A DNA stretch of 64,000 nucleotides from Nitrospira sp. (GCA_022843785.1 JALHMZ010000015.1:38244-102243), one strand, 5' to 3'; counted from the first letter of the stretch, positions 26,082 to 36,647 are shown. The notes: generated by a model not told the origin, from the letters alone. Program-made: numbers and translations.

Positions 26082-29000
26082 GACGGCCTCTCCACAAGCG
26101 ACGGTTCCGGCGACACAGGCAGACACAGGGTGAACGTCGTTCCTTTGCCGACTTCACTCTCCACAAGAATCTTCCCGCCATGGCGCTCCACGATGCCGAG
26201 ATTCACGGAGAGCCCTAACCCCGTCCCCTCCCCCTCGCCTTTGGTCGTAAAGAACGGATCGAATACGCGCGGCAGGATGGAGGGAGGAATGCCTGACCCC
26301 GTATCGCCGACTTCAACCAGGCAGATTCCCTCGGCTACGGAGGTCCGAATCGTCAACACCCCGCCGTGCTTCATTGCCTGCACCGCATTCAAGAGCAAAT
26401 TCATCAAGACCTGTTCGATCATGTGGCGATCCACCATCACGCTGGGCAGACCTTGTCTCAATACCGTCTCCAGTGTAATCCGATTGGGGGCGAATAGGTG
26501 GGTCGTCAGCACCAAGACCTGCTCGACGATCCGATTGATGTCGGCCGGACTGAATTCCGGCTCATGCTGCTGAGAAAAATCCAGCAGCTGCCGGACAATT
26601 TTTTGTACCCGGCGGACGCCATGCTCCATAGACGCCCAATATTCCTCCTGACGCGCCTGGGATACGCCCCCTTTTCGAAGGTTGTAGAGACAATTGAGAA
26701 TCCCGCCGAGCGGGTTATTGATTTCGTGCGCCACGCCGGCCGCCAACTTCCCGACGGAAGCCAGTTTCTCTGAATTGAGGATCTGCCGCTCCAGCTTCTT
26801 CGTCTCCGTCATATCGCGCGCAATGCCGAGCACACCGAGGATCTCTCCCTCGGCCCCTTGTAGCGGCGACACACTGACCATCACCGTGCGGGTTTCTCCC
26901 AGCCTGGTCATGACTTCGACTTCATAGACCTGCTTGGCGCCGATGTCCAAGGTGCTCTTGAGCCGCCGGCCACGGTGACGCCGCGAAAGTAAGGACAGAT
27001 AGGGCCGGCCCAGCAGATCGTCTTTTCGATACCCCCAGACATCGACCTTGCTGTTGACGTAGGTGAACCGCTGATCCGTATCGAGTGTGTAGATAACATC
27101 GTTGGCATTTTCGAGAAGATTTTCCAAATACTGTTTGGTTTCTTCGATTTCTCTGGTCCGCTCACGCACCTTCGACTCGAGATCTTCCCGGTAGGACTGC
27201 AGCTGGCGCTCCAGCCGCTTTCGATCCGTAATGTCCCGGAGCTGTAGCATGACCAGCACCTGATCGCCGCCTTCTACCCGAATCAGATCCAGCTCGACGG
27301 GAGTCTCGCGCCCATCGGCATGAAAGACAGTCATTTCCTGGGTGGACACCTGCTGGCGGCCGGCGCTGGTATCGCGTAACCAGCCCATAAACACGTGGTG
27401 ATGGCTCACCGGCACGACATCGAGCACATTCCGCCCGATGATGCTCGCCTCCGAATGGCCGAGCGCCTGTTCTTCCCGCTTGTTCACCGCGACGACGGCC
27501 CCTTCGGCATTGACCATAAAGACCGAATCCGCGACGAGATCAAAGAGGGCCTTGTACCGAGCTTGCGATGCGACCAGCTGATGCGTACGCTCGGATACTG
27601 CCTGTTCCAACCCGGTGGTATAGCGCTGCAGCTCCTGTTCCAATCGACGCCGATCCGTCACATCTCGAACGAATGCGCGTGAATGAATCAGCCCGCCACG
27701 CGCGTGATCCAAGAGCGCCGTGGCATGAATTTCCACATCCACCGCACGGCCATCCTTGGCCAGGAACACCGTGTCCATCGATCCTTGCCCCTGCGCGACC
27801 AATCGTTCGAGATACCGCAACACTCGCGATTCCTGTCCGGGCTGGACCACATCCCACAACTTCAGCGCCAGCATCTCATCGAGCGCATACCCGAGCTTAT
27901 CGAGGCCTGTTTTATTGACGTGGACAAACTGGCCGCTCCGATCCAACTGGTAAATCATTTCCGGTGAATGCTCGATCAAGTCGCGGTACTTCTCTTCCAG
28001 ACGCCGGACTTCCTCCATCCGTTGTTCGATCTGGTTAAACGAGCGCTGAAGATTGGACGCCATTCGGTTGAAGGCATCAGCCAACCATTCGATTTCATCG
28101 CCGGTCTTCAGCTCCAGTCGTTGCGCTAAACGTCCGCTTCCAATCTCCTGGACTCCGTCGTGTAACAGTCGAAGAGGCCCTGCAATGCGCCGGGCAACGA
28201 GCACGCCTGTTCCGCACAACATCCCCACGACCAATAACCCGCCCACCAGAACTTTCGCCATCAGCCCGCCGAGCGGAGCGAATGTTTCACTTGGATCCTG
28301 GCGTACAACCGTGATCCACTGCTTTCCCCCCAGGCTTCCGGGAGCAAGCCCCTCCAGAAACCGCACCGGAGCAAAGCCGACCAGCGCCTCCTTACTTCCA
28401 TGCGAATCGTCCGCAGCAACGGCCCACCCGGGCTTCAGCGCACTCAGCAGGCGGCTCAATTCAGCATTCGCGGTATGCGCTTCAGGCGCCAGTACCGGAC
28501 AGATCACCACGGCGCCGTCCGAATTGAAAAGCATCGCATGGCCGGTCGCCCCGACCGACACGTCGGCAAGAGACTGGAACAAGGTATCGCGGCGAAGCAG
28601 GATCGTCACGACACCGATCACCGTCCGCTGTTGATCGTCCAGAATCGGCGACGCCGCGATGACGACATGGGTCCCGAAGGCCGGATCGAATCCGATGTCC
28701 CCCACATACGGCTGTTGGCTTCCCGACTTCACCACTGCCTGCCACCAGGAGGTCGCAGCGTAGGCGTACTCGACTTGAGGAATGGAGCTGACCACCAACG
28801 CGCCCTGCCCATCGGTTACCAGAATGCCGACATAATCGGTCTTCCGGATTTCATGCCATCGAATGAGGAAATTTGTCACGATCCGGTTGACAAAGAGCGG
28901 GAACTCGCTCCGTTTATCACGTTGTCCCCACCGCTGCCGCCAATCGTCGATGATGCCGAGAATCGCCTGGGGATCTTTGCCTTCGTAGGTACGGTTGGCT

Positions 29001-29257
29001 TCCCCAACGGCGGTGCGCAGGAACGGCATCGTCGCCAACTGTTGGGCTTCGTTCACGCTGCGCGTGACATGCATATCGATGCGGCGGGCTGCCTCGACAG
29101 CCGCTTCTTTGAAGTTGGCTCCGGTCGTCTCACGCAACGCGCGACGCTCTTCGATATACAGCAGGATAAGAAGAAGACTCAGAGGCAGGAGGCCGACCAT
29201 CACGATCGCCGCGATGATCTTGCGCTGGAGGCTGTGAAACCGGCTCCAGAGTGCCAT
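26078..29257 (-). CDS. Hybrid-free sensor histidine kinase with Cache, HAMP and PAS domains
   Basis: 1059 residues. An N-terminal membrane helix (IIAAIVMVGLLPLSLLLILL), a long periplasmic Cache-type sensor domain (about residues 40-330), a second membrane helix (VLVGGLLVVGMLCGTGVLVA), a HAMP segment, then three PAS domains joined by coiled coils. The kinase has the H-box AAGVAHEINNPLGGILNCL, N-box LLLNAVQAMK and the ATP lid motifs DTGSGIPP and GTGLGLSV. It should phosphorylate the adjacent sigma-54 regulator; the genes overlap by four bases. The ligand is unknown. Confidence 0.93.
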   Translation of the reverse strand: MALWSRFHSLQRKIIAAIVMVGLLPLSLLLILLYIEERRALRETTGANFKEAAVEAARRIDMHVTRSVNEAQQLATMPFLRTAVGEANRTYEGKDPQAILGIIDDWRQRWGQRDKRSEFPLFVNRIVTNFLIRWHEIRKTDYVGILVTDGQGALVVSSIPQVEYAYAATSWWQAVVKSGSQQPYVGDIGFDPAFGTHVVIAASPILDDQQRTVIGVVTILLRRDTLFQSLADVSVGATGHAMLFNSDGAVVICPVLAPEAHTANAELSRLLSALKPGWAVAADDSHGSKEALVGFAPVRFLEGLAPGSLGGKQWITVVRQDPSETFAPLGGLMAKVLVGGLLVVGMLCGTGVLVARRIAGPLRLLHDGVQEIGSGRLAQRLELKTGDEIEWLADAFNRMASNLQRSFNQIEQRMEEVRRLEEKYRDLIEHSPEMIYQLDRSGQFVHVNKTGLDKLGYALDEMLALKLWDVVQPGQESRVLRYLERLVAQGQGSMDTVFLAKDGRAVDVEIHATALLDHARGGLIHSRAFVRDVTDRRRLEQELQRYTTGLEQAVSERTHQLVASQARYKALFDLVADSVFMVNAEGAVVAVNKREEQALGHSEASIIGRNVLDVVPVSHHHVFMGWLRDTSAGRQQVSTQEMTVFHADGRETPVELDLIRVEGGDQVLVMLQLRDITDRKRLERQLQSYREDLESKVRERTREIEETKQYLENLLENANDVIYTLDTDQRFTYVNSKVDVWGYRKDDLLGRPYLSLLSRRHRGRRLKSTLDIGAKQVYEVEVMTRLGETRTVMVSVSPLQGAEGEILGVLGIARDMTETKKLERQILNSEKLASVGKLAAGVAHEINNPLGGILNCLYNLRKGGVSQARQEEYWASMEHGVRRVQKIVRQLLDFSQQHEPEFSPADINRIVEQVLVLTTHLFAPNRITLETVLRQGLPSVMVDRHMIEQVLMNLLLNAVQAMKHGGVLTIRTSVAEGICLVEVGDTGSGIPPSILPRVFDPFFTTKGEGEGTGLGLSVNLGIVERHGGKILVESEVGKGTTFTLCLPVSPEPSLVERPS

Positions 29258-29422
29258 GGTTACACCAGAATAACGCCTGAAACCTGTGTCGATACCGAAC
29301 CGCGTTGCATGTGCCTCGCGGGGTCATCCCCGGACGAGACACTCACAACTCAATCACCCGTATCGACCGGGAGGCCGGCGAAGCGAGCGTCACAAACGAC
29401 CCAACGCTATTCCAGCACCCGC

Positions 29423-30340
29423 CTAGCTACGACTCAAGAGTCGGCCGGAGCTTCCCGGCCACAGCAGCAACAGCGGACTGGCGACAAAGACAGACGAATA
29501 AGTTCCGAAGATCACGCCCCCCAGCAGGGCCAGAGAAAAATCGTGGAGCACTTCTCCGCCGGCCAGCGTCAAAGGAATGAGGACGAGCACGACCGTCAAG
29601 CTGGTCACAATGGTGCGGCTCAATACCTGGTTGACCGCCGTATTGATGGTCGCCTCTTCGCTCTCACGCCGCCGCGACTTCAAGTTTTCCCTGATCCGGT
29701 CGAACACGACGACCGTATCGGTCAGGGAATACCCGGCCAGCGTCAAGAGCGCCGTCACGATCAACAGGGTAATCTCCTTATCGAGCACATAGAATGTGCC
29801 GAGGACGGCCAGGACGTCATGGAAGGTCGCGAGCGCCGCGGCAACTCCAAACCGAAGCTCGAACCGGGCCGCGATATACAGGATGATGCCGATGAACGAG
29901 ATGACGATGGCGATGAGGGCATCCTCCTGGAGCTTCTTGCCGATCGTGGGACCGATCTCCGTGCTGGAGTCCACGACGAACCGGTTCGAAGTGAACTTGG
30001 TTTTGAATACGTCCACGACGGTCTCGGCCGTCTTCTCTTCGATGGTGGTCGACGTCTTGATGCGGATCAGTAGCTTGTTGTCCTGCCCGAATTCCTGCAA
30101 TTCGGCGTTCCCAAGCCCGTTGGCTTCTAAAACCTTTCTCGCCTCATCGATCCGTATCGGCTGCTCAAACTTGAGCTGAACCGCCGTCCCACCGGCGAAA
30201 TCGATGCCGAGATTGGCCGCCCCCCGCGCAATTTGTACGACGGCGATCAGCCCCATCAACACCATGACGCCGGAAAAGGCGAAGGCAATCGTCCGTTTAC
30301 CCATGAAATCGATATTGGTCTTTCCAAGAATCTCTAACAT
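29423..30340 (-). CDS. secF: Protein translocase subunit SecF
   Basis: 305 residues with six membrane segments. Family marks are IDFMGKR at the N-terminus, LGIDFAGGTAVQLKFEQP, and the C-terminal YSLTDTVVVFDRIRENLK with VFVASPLLLLW. SecF works with SecD in the Sec translocon, using the proton gradient to help export. It follows secD by 54 bases in the standard yajC-secD-secF order. Confidence 0.95.
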   Translation of the reverse strand: MLEILGKTNIDFMGKRTIAFAFSGVMVLMGLIAVVQIARGAANLGIDFAGGTAVQLKFEQPIRIDEARKVLEANGLGNAELQEFGQDNKLLIRIKTSTTIEEKTAETVVDVFKTKFTSNRFVVDSSTEIGPTIGKKLQEDALIAIVISFIGIILYIAARFELRFGVAAALATFHDVLAVLGTFYVLDKEITLLIVTALLTLAGYSLTDTVVVFDRIRENLKSRRRESEEATINTAVNQVLSRTIVTSLTVVLVLIPLTLAGGEVLHDFSLALLGGVIFGTYSSVFVASPLLLLWPGSSGRLLSRS

Positions 30341-30394
30341 GCTGACTCCCTTTTCTAAACTATCGGCGATCGGCTATCAGCCCTCAGCGTCGTT

Positions 30395-32038
30395 CTAAAT
30401 GCTCAACGTCTCCACCTTGGGCCGCTGATTCAGCAGATCGAAAATCACTTTGGTTCCGACCAGCGCCGTAAACAGGTTGATCGCAATGCCCAGACACAAC
30501 GTCACGGCAAACCCTTTGATCGGTCCTGTTCCAAACAAGAAGAGGGCAACCCCGGTGATCAGCGTCGTCACGTGCGAATCGATGATCGTGAGCAGGGCCT
30601 TGTCATACCCGGCGTCGATCGCCGATCGCACGGCCTTCCCGCTTCGCAGCTCTTCGCGGATGCGCTCAAAAATCAGCACATTCGAGTCGACGCCCATCCC
30701 GATCGTGAGCACAATCCCGGCGATGCCCGGCAATGTCAGTGTTGCGGTCAACGCGGATAGCGCGCCCATCAGACACACGAGATTGAGCATCAACGCAAAG
30801 TTGGCGATCACACCGGACAAGCGGTAGTACACCGCCATGAACAGCACGACCATGGCCCCCGCCATAAGTGTCGCCTTGACGCCCTTGTCGATCGAATCCT
30901 GTCCGAGCGACGGACCGACCGTCAGATCTTGAACGATCTTGAGAGGCGCCGGCAGCGCACCGGCCCTCAGCACGATCGCCAGATCATTGGCTTCCTGCGT
31001 TGAGAAGGTCCCTGTAATCTGCGCCCTGCCTCCGGAAATACGCTCTTGAATGACCGGAGCGGAATAGATCGTGTTGTCGAGCACCACCGCCATGCGTTTT
31101 TTGACATTGTCGGCCGTGATCCGTTCAAATTCCTGTCCGCCCTTGGAATCGAACGTGATCGAGACATAGGGGTCGTTGAATTGCCCGATGGAGACTCGCG
31201 CATCGCTGAGCACGTCGCCGGTGAGCATCACCCGTTTCTTCACCACGTAGGGGATGCGGTATTCCCGGCCGGTCTCTTTCTCGATCGATCGCTCGAACAG
31301 GATCTGGTCGCCTTCAGGCAGTTTCCCCTCAAACTGGGTGATAATCTCAGCCTCTTTGTCTCTGGGAATAGCGGCAGGCAACTCCAGCCTTACCTGGCTG
31401 TCTTCATCCAGCATTTTAAATTCGAGCAGCGCGGTTTCCTTGATCAAGTCCTTCGCGCGCTTCGGATCCTTGACGCCGGGCAATTGCACAACGATCTGTT
31501 TCAACCCCTGCCGCTGCACGACCGGTTCCGCCACACCAAACTGGTCGATGCGGTTCCGGATCGTCTCCAAGGCCTGATTGATGGTCGAATCCTTGATGCG
31601 GGCGATCTCGGTGTCGCGAAGCTCCCAGACCAGTGAGCCGGCAGTTCCGGCTGCATCCTTTTCCATGAAGGTCGGATAGTCATCGAGCAGTTTCTGGATC
31701 TGCGCTTTGAGATCGGCATTCTGGAATTGAATCGTGATGCGCGCCGGCCCTGTGCGCTTCACCGATTCGACAGGAATCTTTTTGTCGACCAACAGATCCT
31801 GGAGCGACATGGTGGAGCGATCCACCGCGATCTCCACCGCACGGTCTTCATCGACTTCCATGACCATGTGGATGCCGCCCTGCAAGTCCAGCCCCAGGGT
31901 AATCCCCTTGTTCGGCAGAACCGTCTTCGCCCACACAGGCAACGCCTGATATACCGGCTGATAGGTGGGCACAAATGCCACCACCGATGCCGCCAGAACC
32001 AGCGCCAATAACCACAACCGCCCCGCCACCTTCTTCAT
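30395..32038 (-). CDS. secD: Protein translocase subunit SecD
   Basis: 547 residues. Marks are KGITLGLDLQGGIHMVMEVD near the N-terminus, a large periplasmic domain, and then a six-helix part with LTIGMGVDSNVLIFERIREE and GTGPIKGFAVTLCLGI. It pairs with SecF and YajC. The length is normal for the family. The gene order and spacing with yajC (30 bases) support one operon. Confidence 0.96.
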   Translation of the reverse strand: MKKVAGRLWLLALVLAASVVAFVPTYQPVYQALPVWAKTVLPNKGITLGLDLQGGIHMVMEVDEDRAVEIAVDRSTMSLQDLLVDKKIPVESVKRTGPARITIQFQNADLKAQIQKLLDDYPTFMEKDAAGTAGSLVWELRDTEIARIKDSTINQALETIRNRIDQFGVAEPVVQRQGLKQIVVQLPGVKDPKRAKDLIKETALLEFKMLDEDSQVRLELPAAIPRDKEAEIITQFEGKLPEGDQILFERSIEKETGREYRIPYVVKKRVMLTGDVLSDARVSIGQFNDPYVSITFDSKGGQEFERITADNVKKRMAVVLDNTIYSAPVIQERISGGRAQITGTFSTQEANDLAIVLRAGALPAPLKIVQDLTVGPSLGQDSIDKGVKATLMAGAMVVLFMAVYYRLSGVIANFALMLNLVCLMGALSALTATLTLPGIAGIVLTIGMGVDSNVLIFERIREELRSGKAVRSAIDAGYDKALLTIIDSHVTTLITGVALFLFGTGPIKGFAVTLCLGIAINLFTALVGTKVIFDLLNQRPKVETLSI

Positions 32039-32068
32039 GTCGTTTCCAACCCCTTTGTCGCGTTTGGA

Positions 32069-32413
32069 TTACGCATCCTTGTCCTTGTCTTTGTCCTCGT
32101 CTTCTCCACGCACCCTCGCGATATTCTCGCGCTGCAGCTTAATCTTGGTATTGTCGGCGATTTGAAGCGTGACCGTCTCTTTCCCCAGATTGACGACCGT
32201 TCCCCAGATGCCGGACGTCGTGACGATCTTGTCGCCCTTTTTCAGCGCATCCAATAACGCCTTCACTTCTTTCTGCTTCTTCTGTTGGGGCCGAATCAGC
32301 AAAAAATAGAAAATGACGAAAATCAATATGAACGGTACAAACGTCAGCAGGCTGCTCGAACTTGAGCCACCCCCGCCTGCCCCTTCAGCCCATGCAATAG
32401 AATCCATCAGCAT
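32069..32413 (-). CDS. yajC: Preprotein translocase subunit YajC
   Basis: 114 residues. One membrane helix (FVPFILIFVIFYFLLI) is followed by RPQQKKQKEVKALLDALKKG and DKIVTTSGIWGTVV, the family signature. The C-terminus is unusually charged (RGEDEDKDKDKDA). YajC associates with SecDF in the inner membrane. AGGGGAA lies ahead of the ATG. Confidence 0.94.
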   Translation of the reverse strand: MLMDSIAWAEGAGGGGSSSSSLLTFVPFILIFVIFYFLLIRPQQKKQKEVKALLDALKKGDKIVTTSGIWGTVVNLGKETVTLQIADNTKIKLQRENIARVRGEDEDKDKDKDA

Positions 32414-32435
32414 TGAACGGTTCCCCTCTTCGTTA

Positions 32436-32561
32436 GCAGGATGTTGAAAAAGTCCGCCAGCTTTGTTCTCGCGTCGCTCAAAGGCTCACCGTACAGTGCA
32501 GAGTACGATTCGCCTTTTCTCTCGCTGCGGCCTCGCTGGACGGCCTTTTTGACCATCCTGC
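32436..32561. repeat. Palindromic intergenic element, copy A (126 bp)
   Basis: The ends GCAGGATG and CATCCTGC are inverted and the inside has several further inverted segments (for example AAAAAGTCCGCCAGC against GCTGGACGGCCTTTTT). Its reverse complement matches 45231-45353 over nearly the whole length, and half of it is present at 10146-10186. No open frame is conserved. It has the plan of a small non-autonomous mobile or REP-type element. It lies between tgt and yajC. Confidence 0.8.
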
Positions 32562-32633
32562 GAGCATCCGATATTTACCGCGCTCTTGACTCCTGTCCAA
32601 AGACTGTAACCTACATAGTTGTTCAGCAGTTTG

Positions 32634-33809
32634 TTAAATATCCTGCGGCATCCGCCGCGTCGTACCAGCCTCGCGATCGCCTGAGGCCCGGGCCTCAGGC
32701 GGTTCCTGCGCATGACTGCGATAAAATGCATCTCGAAATTCAGGAAACGCGCCTTGTGCAATGGCTGTCCGAAGCCGGCGCATAAAATCTGAAAAATACC
32801 AGAGATTGTGGATCGTATTCAGCCTCGATGCCAACATTTCTTTGACCGAATACAGATGATGCAGATAGGCTCTCGAGTATCGGGCGCAGACCGGACATCC
32901 GCAGTCTGGATCGATGGGCCGTTCATCCCGAACATATTGCGCCTGTTTGATCACCACCCGCCCGCCTGTCGTAAACAAGGACCCGGTTCGGCCATGCCGG
33001 GACGGCACGACACAGTCGAATAAATCGATGCCGCGAGACACGCCCTCGATCAAATCCTCCGGATGCCCGACGCCCATGAGATATCGTGGTTTGTTCTCCG
33101 GCAATTCCGGCACCGTCGCATCCAGCATCGCGTGCATCTCGGCCTTGCTTTCGCCCACGGACAAACCGCCGACTGCATACCCCTCGAATCCCAGCGCCGT
33201 CAAATCTCTCGCCGACTGCGCGCGCAGATCGTGATCCAAACCGCCCTGAACGATGCCGAACAGCGCCTGATCCGATCTTCTCCGGCTCGCCTGACAGCGC
33301 TCTGCCCACAGCTTGGTTCGGCGTACTCCATCCTGCACCGCCTCCCGGCTCGCAGGAAGCGCCACACATTGATCGAACGCCATGATGATATCGGCGCCCA
33401 GCGATTCTTCGATCTCGATGGCTGTTTCCGGCGTAATGAAATGGGTCGAGCCGTCGATATGCGATTGAAAGGTGACGCCTTCGTCGGTCACCGTACACAA
33501 CTTAGCCAAACTGAAAATCTGAAATCCCCCGCTGTCGGTCAGGATCGCACCGGACCAGCCGGTGAACGAATGCAGCCCCCCCATGTCGGCGATGATTTTA
33601 TGGCCCGGCCGCAGATACAAATGATAGGCATTGTTCAGCATCAGCCGGAATCCGAGGCCGTGAAGATCGTCCGGCTCAAGCCCCTTCACCGGCCCCAAGG
33701 AACCCACCGGCATGAAGGCCGGCGTCTCGATCACGGCACGGGCGGTCCGCAGCTGCCCAAGCCTGGCCTGTGATCGCCCATCGCGTTGCCGAAGCTGGAA
33801 TTGCATCAT
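32634..33809 (-). CDS. tgt: Queuine tRNA-ribosyltransferase
   Basis: 391 residues. It has the TGT marks TPAFMPVGSLGPVKGL, GWSGAILTDSGGFQIFSL (the DSGGFQ active-site loop), the second Asp in IIMAFDQC, and the zinc site CVVPSRHGRTG followed later by CGCPVC-x-RY and H. It exchanges guanine for 7-aminomethyl-7-deazaguanine at the wobble base of certain tRNAs. The tgt-yajC-secDF order is conserved in many bacteria. The C-terminal about 20 residues are not typical. Confidence 0.95.
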   Translation of the reverse strand: MMQFQLRQRDGRSQARLGQLRTARAVIETPAFMPVGSLGPVKGLEPDDLHGLGFRLMLNNAYHLYLRPGHKIIADMGGLHSFTGWSGAILTDSGGFQIFSLAKLCTVTDEGVTFQSHIDGSTHFITPETAIEIEESLGADIIMAFDQCVALPASREAVQDGVRRTKLWAERCQASRRRSDQALFGIVQGGLDHDLRAQSARDLTALGFEGYAVGGLSVGESKAEMHAMLDATVPELPENKPRYLMGVGHPEDLIEGVSRGIDLFDCVVPSRHGRTGSLFTTGGRVVIKQAQYVRDERPIDPDCGCPVCARYSRAYLHHLYSVKEMLASRLNTIHNLWYFSDFMRRLRTAIAQGAFPEFRDAFYRSHAQEPPEARASGDREAGTTRRMPQDI

Positions 33810-33829
33810 CGCCTGCTCACTGCTCTTCC

Positions 33830-35554
33830 CTACATCTGCTCAGGGGCTGAAATCCCAAGCACCGACAAACCGTTTCGGATGACCTGCTGAACCCCCCGCA
33901 TCAATACAAGCCGGGCTGCGGTCTTCTTGGGTGTCAGTTCTTCGACCGGTTCTGCTTCGCCTGCTTCCTGTAAGCCCGCCGGAGGCAGAATCCGGTGCTT
34001 GTTGTAAAACGTGTGCAACAGCGCCGCCAGTTGCTGCAAATAGTAGGTCATCCGATGCGGTTCGAACGCCGACGCACTCGTCTGAAGAATGTCCGGGTAA
34101 GCAGAGAGTTTTCGGATGAGTCCCAATTCGTCGGGGTCGGTCAACATCGAAAGATCCGCGTCCGCCGCCGGAGGACAATCAATACCCCTGGTACCCGCGA
34201 CGCGCCAGAGACTGGAAATTCTGGCATGGGCATACTGCACGTAATACACCGGATTATCGGCGGACCGCTGCTTGGCCAGGTCCAGATCGAAATCCAGATG
34301 TGTCCGTGAATCGCGCATCAGGAAAAAGAACTTCGCCGCATCTGCTCCGACTTCATCGATAACTTCCCGCATCGTGACAAATGATCCGGTCCGCTTCGAC
34401 ATCTTCACTTCGACGCCGGCCCGCAATAGTTTGACGAGTTGGACCAGCACTACATGCAGCCGCTCTTTCGGATAGCCGTACGCCTCCATCACCGCTTGCA
34501 TCCGGGGGATATATCCATGATGATCCGCCCCCCAGACGTCGATGAGCAGATCATACCCCCGCCGGAGCTTGTCCCGATGATAGGCAATGTCCGACGCCAG
34601 ATAGGTATATTCGCCGTCCTGTTTTTTGACGACACGATCCTTTTCATCCCCGAATGCCGAGGAACGGAACCACCAGGCGCCCTCCTGCTCAAAGAGGAGG
34701 CCACGGGACTTCAATTCATCCAACACCTGCTCGACGGCCTTGGATTCGAGGAGAGACGCTTCGCTGAACCAGGATTGAAACTCGATGCCGAAGGAGTTGA
34801 GGTCTTCACGGATCTCCGCCAACATTTCCCGGTAAGCAAACGTGCGGCACTGCTCTTCGATCTCAGCCGGAGCCCGGTCCTTTGCCGTATCGCCAAACTG
34901 CTGCTTGATTCGTTCGGCCACGGCAGTGATGTAGACGCCGTGATAGCCGTCTTCTGGAAATTCGACCGGTTGCCCGGACAGTTCCCGGTAGCGCGCATAG
35001 ACCGACGCGCCAAGAAGTTTCATCTGCCGGCCCGCATCGTTGACGTAATACTCACCGGCGACCTCGTAACCCACCGCGTCCAACAAACGGGCCACCGCCT
35101 GCCCGACCGCTGCGCCACGGCCATGCCCGACATGCAGCGGACCGGTCGGGTTCGCACTCACATATTCGACAAGTACTCGGCGGCCCCGGCCAAGATCCGC
35201 CTTGCCGTACGCTGCGCCTTGCGACTCAATTTCCCTCAGTACTTCCTGCCACAGCGCAGGTTTCACGGTGAGATTTAAAAACCCAGGCCGGACGATCTCC
35301 ACACGCTCAAAGAGCTGTTCCCGGCGAGGAAGATTCTCAACGATGATCTGCGCGATATCATGCGGCGCCCTCTGTTCGGAAGCAGCCAGTGACATCGCAA
35401 CCGTTGATGCCAAATCACCCCATTCAGGCCGCTTGGGCGCATCCAATGTCAGTGCCGGCCAGGCTTCCGTCTTCAACTGCCCCTTCTTCTTGGCCCCATC
35501 GAGGGCTCCAAGCAAGGCTGTCGCGACCATCTCTTGGACCACGCCTTGAGACAC
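33830..35554 (-). CDS. argS: Arginyl-tRNA synthetase
   Basis: 574 residues. Class I signature: VEYVSANPTGPLHVGHGRGA (HVGH as the HIGH motif) and, later, VKMSKRTGSFVT (KMSK motif). An N-terminal ArgRS additive domain and the C-terminal anticodon-binding DALR domain (PHRMTYYLQQLAALLHTFYN) are present. Length and order are normal. It ends 20 bases before the tgt start. Confidence 0.97.
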   Translation of the reverse strand: MSQGVVQEMVATALLGALDGAKKKGQLKTEAWPALTLDAPKRPEWGDLASTVAMSLAASEQRAPHDIAQIIVENLPRREQLFERVEIVRPGFLNLTVKPALWQEVLREIESQGAAYGKADLGRGRRVLVEYVSANPTGPLHVGHGRGAAVGQAVARLLDAVGYEVAGEYYVNDAGRQMKLLGASVYARYRELSGQPVEFPEDGYHGVYITAVAERIKQQFGDTAKDRAPAEIEEQCRTFAYREMLAEIREDLNSFGIEFQSWFSEASLLESKAVEQVLDELKSRGLLFEQEGAWWFRSSAFGDEKDRVVKKQDGEYTYLASDIAYHRDKLRRGYDLLIDVWGADHHGYIPRMQAVMEAYGYPKERLHVVLVQLVKLLRAGVEVKMSKRTGSFVTMREVIDEVGADAAKFFFLMRDSRTHLDFDLDLAKQRSADNPVYYVQYAHARISSLWRVAGTRGIDCPPAADADLSMLTDPDELGLIRKLSAYPDILQTSASAFEPHRMTYYLQQLAALLHTFYNKHRILPPAGLQEAGEAEPVEELTPKKTAARLVLMRGVQQVIRNGLSVLGISAPEQM

Positions 35555-35564
35555 GGAAAATCTC

Positions 35565-36647
35565 CTAAGTCGTTACCATTGAAAGAGAAAATGAACGGGG
35601 TACTGTAGCACACGACTCCGGCCGAGACAAGGCGTACAGCGAAGGATTTCGAGGGGTTGTGTCTATCGATCTTGCGATCTTCTTACCGGCCGCAACGATC
35701 ATCTCGGTCGATATGGCAAAACATGGCTTTCCCGAACAGGCTGCGACACTTTCCCAGGTTGGGCAGGAACAGAAGGCTCCCCGCAACACGGTCACATGGG
35801 AACCTCGCGGCGCCCATCGTTCCGGGTCCGTTGGACCGAACAATGCAACAGTTGGAACAGCGAGCAACGCTGCCAAGTGAGTCATCCCTGAATCATTTCC
35901 GATGTAGAGAACGGACCTCGCCAGGAGGCACGCAACGAGTGAAAGATCCCCTCCTGCAATCACCGGCACAGCGGGAACCAGGTTGGATAAACCGGCTACG
36001 GATTCCCGGTCGGCCGGCCCTTCTAGAATGAGCGGACACATTTCCTCACCTTGAAATTGCTCGATCGCCAAAGCCAGGACTTTCGGATTCACGCATTTCC
36101 GCAGGCTTCCACTGCCGGGATGTATCAGAACGATGGGCCGGTCGAATGCAATCCCCATGCGTTCAAGATGGACCTGTCCTCGCTCCATAAGATGGGAGGG
36201 AATCGGGATCTGCCCATCGAGCGAGCCGTCCCCCACCGTCTCACCGATCGTTTCCAAAAAGCGATCGCCTTGATGCATGGCCTTCAGTTCAGGATCAAAT
36301 GGTGATTGAATCATCATCTCTCGAACCCCGCAGCATCGCAGCACAGCCGCAAGAGTCCCTCCTTCGTCATTAATCCAAGCAACGGCACAATCACATTCGT
36401 TGAGCCAGCACCCAAGTTCAGTTGAAGCAGGGACAGCACCGGCAAAGAGGTCCGTACAGGCAGCACCTTGCACGGGTATCCAGGCATCGACCATCCGGCA
36501 CTCCAGCAGAAACCGCCCAATCGGTTCGTTTGAAATGAGAAGACTACGATGCTGTGGAAACCGCGCCAGAAGACGCCTCATCGCCGGCACCGCCAGTACG
36601 ACATCTCCGAGAGCACCGGGGTGGAGAATCACAACAGTACGTGTCAT
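35565..36647 (-). CDS. ADP-heptose:LPS heptosyltransferase-family protein
   Basis: About 360 residues. Glycosyltransferase family 9 marks: ILHPGALGDVVLAVPAMRRL at the start, VLIHPGSGSLRKC in the middle and LYIGNDSGMTHLAALLAVPT near the end. Family members add heptose to lipopolysaccharide core. The start is the ATG at 36645-36647, five bases after the mobA stop, so the two genes are likely coupled. Confidence 0.88.
   Translation of the reverse strand: MTRTVVILHPGALGDVVLAVPAMRRLLARFPQHRSLLISNEPIGRFLLECRMVDAWIPVQGAACTDLFAGAVPASTELGCWLNECDCAVAWINDEGGTLAAVLRCCGVREMMIQSPFDPELKAMHQGDRFLETIGETVGDGSLDGQIPIPSHLMERGQVHLERMGIAFDRPIVLIHPGSGSLRKCVNPKVLALAIEQFQGEEMCPLILEGPADRESVAGLSNLVPAVPVIAGGDLSLVACLLARSVLYIGNDSGMTHLAALLAVPTVALFGPTDPERWAPRGSHVTVLRGAFCSCPTWESVAACSGKPCFAISTEMIVAAGKKIARSIDTTPRNPSLYALSRPESCATVPRSFSLSMVTT

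Noticed and set aside
25098..26573. Long plus-strand open frame opposite the response regulator and kinase
   Set aside because: It spans two well-supported genes on the other strand and has no ribosome-binding site or domain.
28400..30073. Long plus-strand open frame opposite the histidine kinase and secF
   Set aside because: It crosses two certain genes and encodes an Arg/His-rich, low-complexity product.
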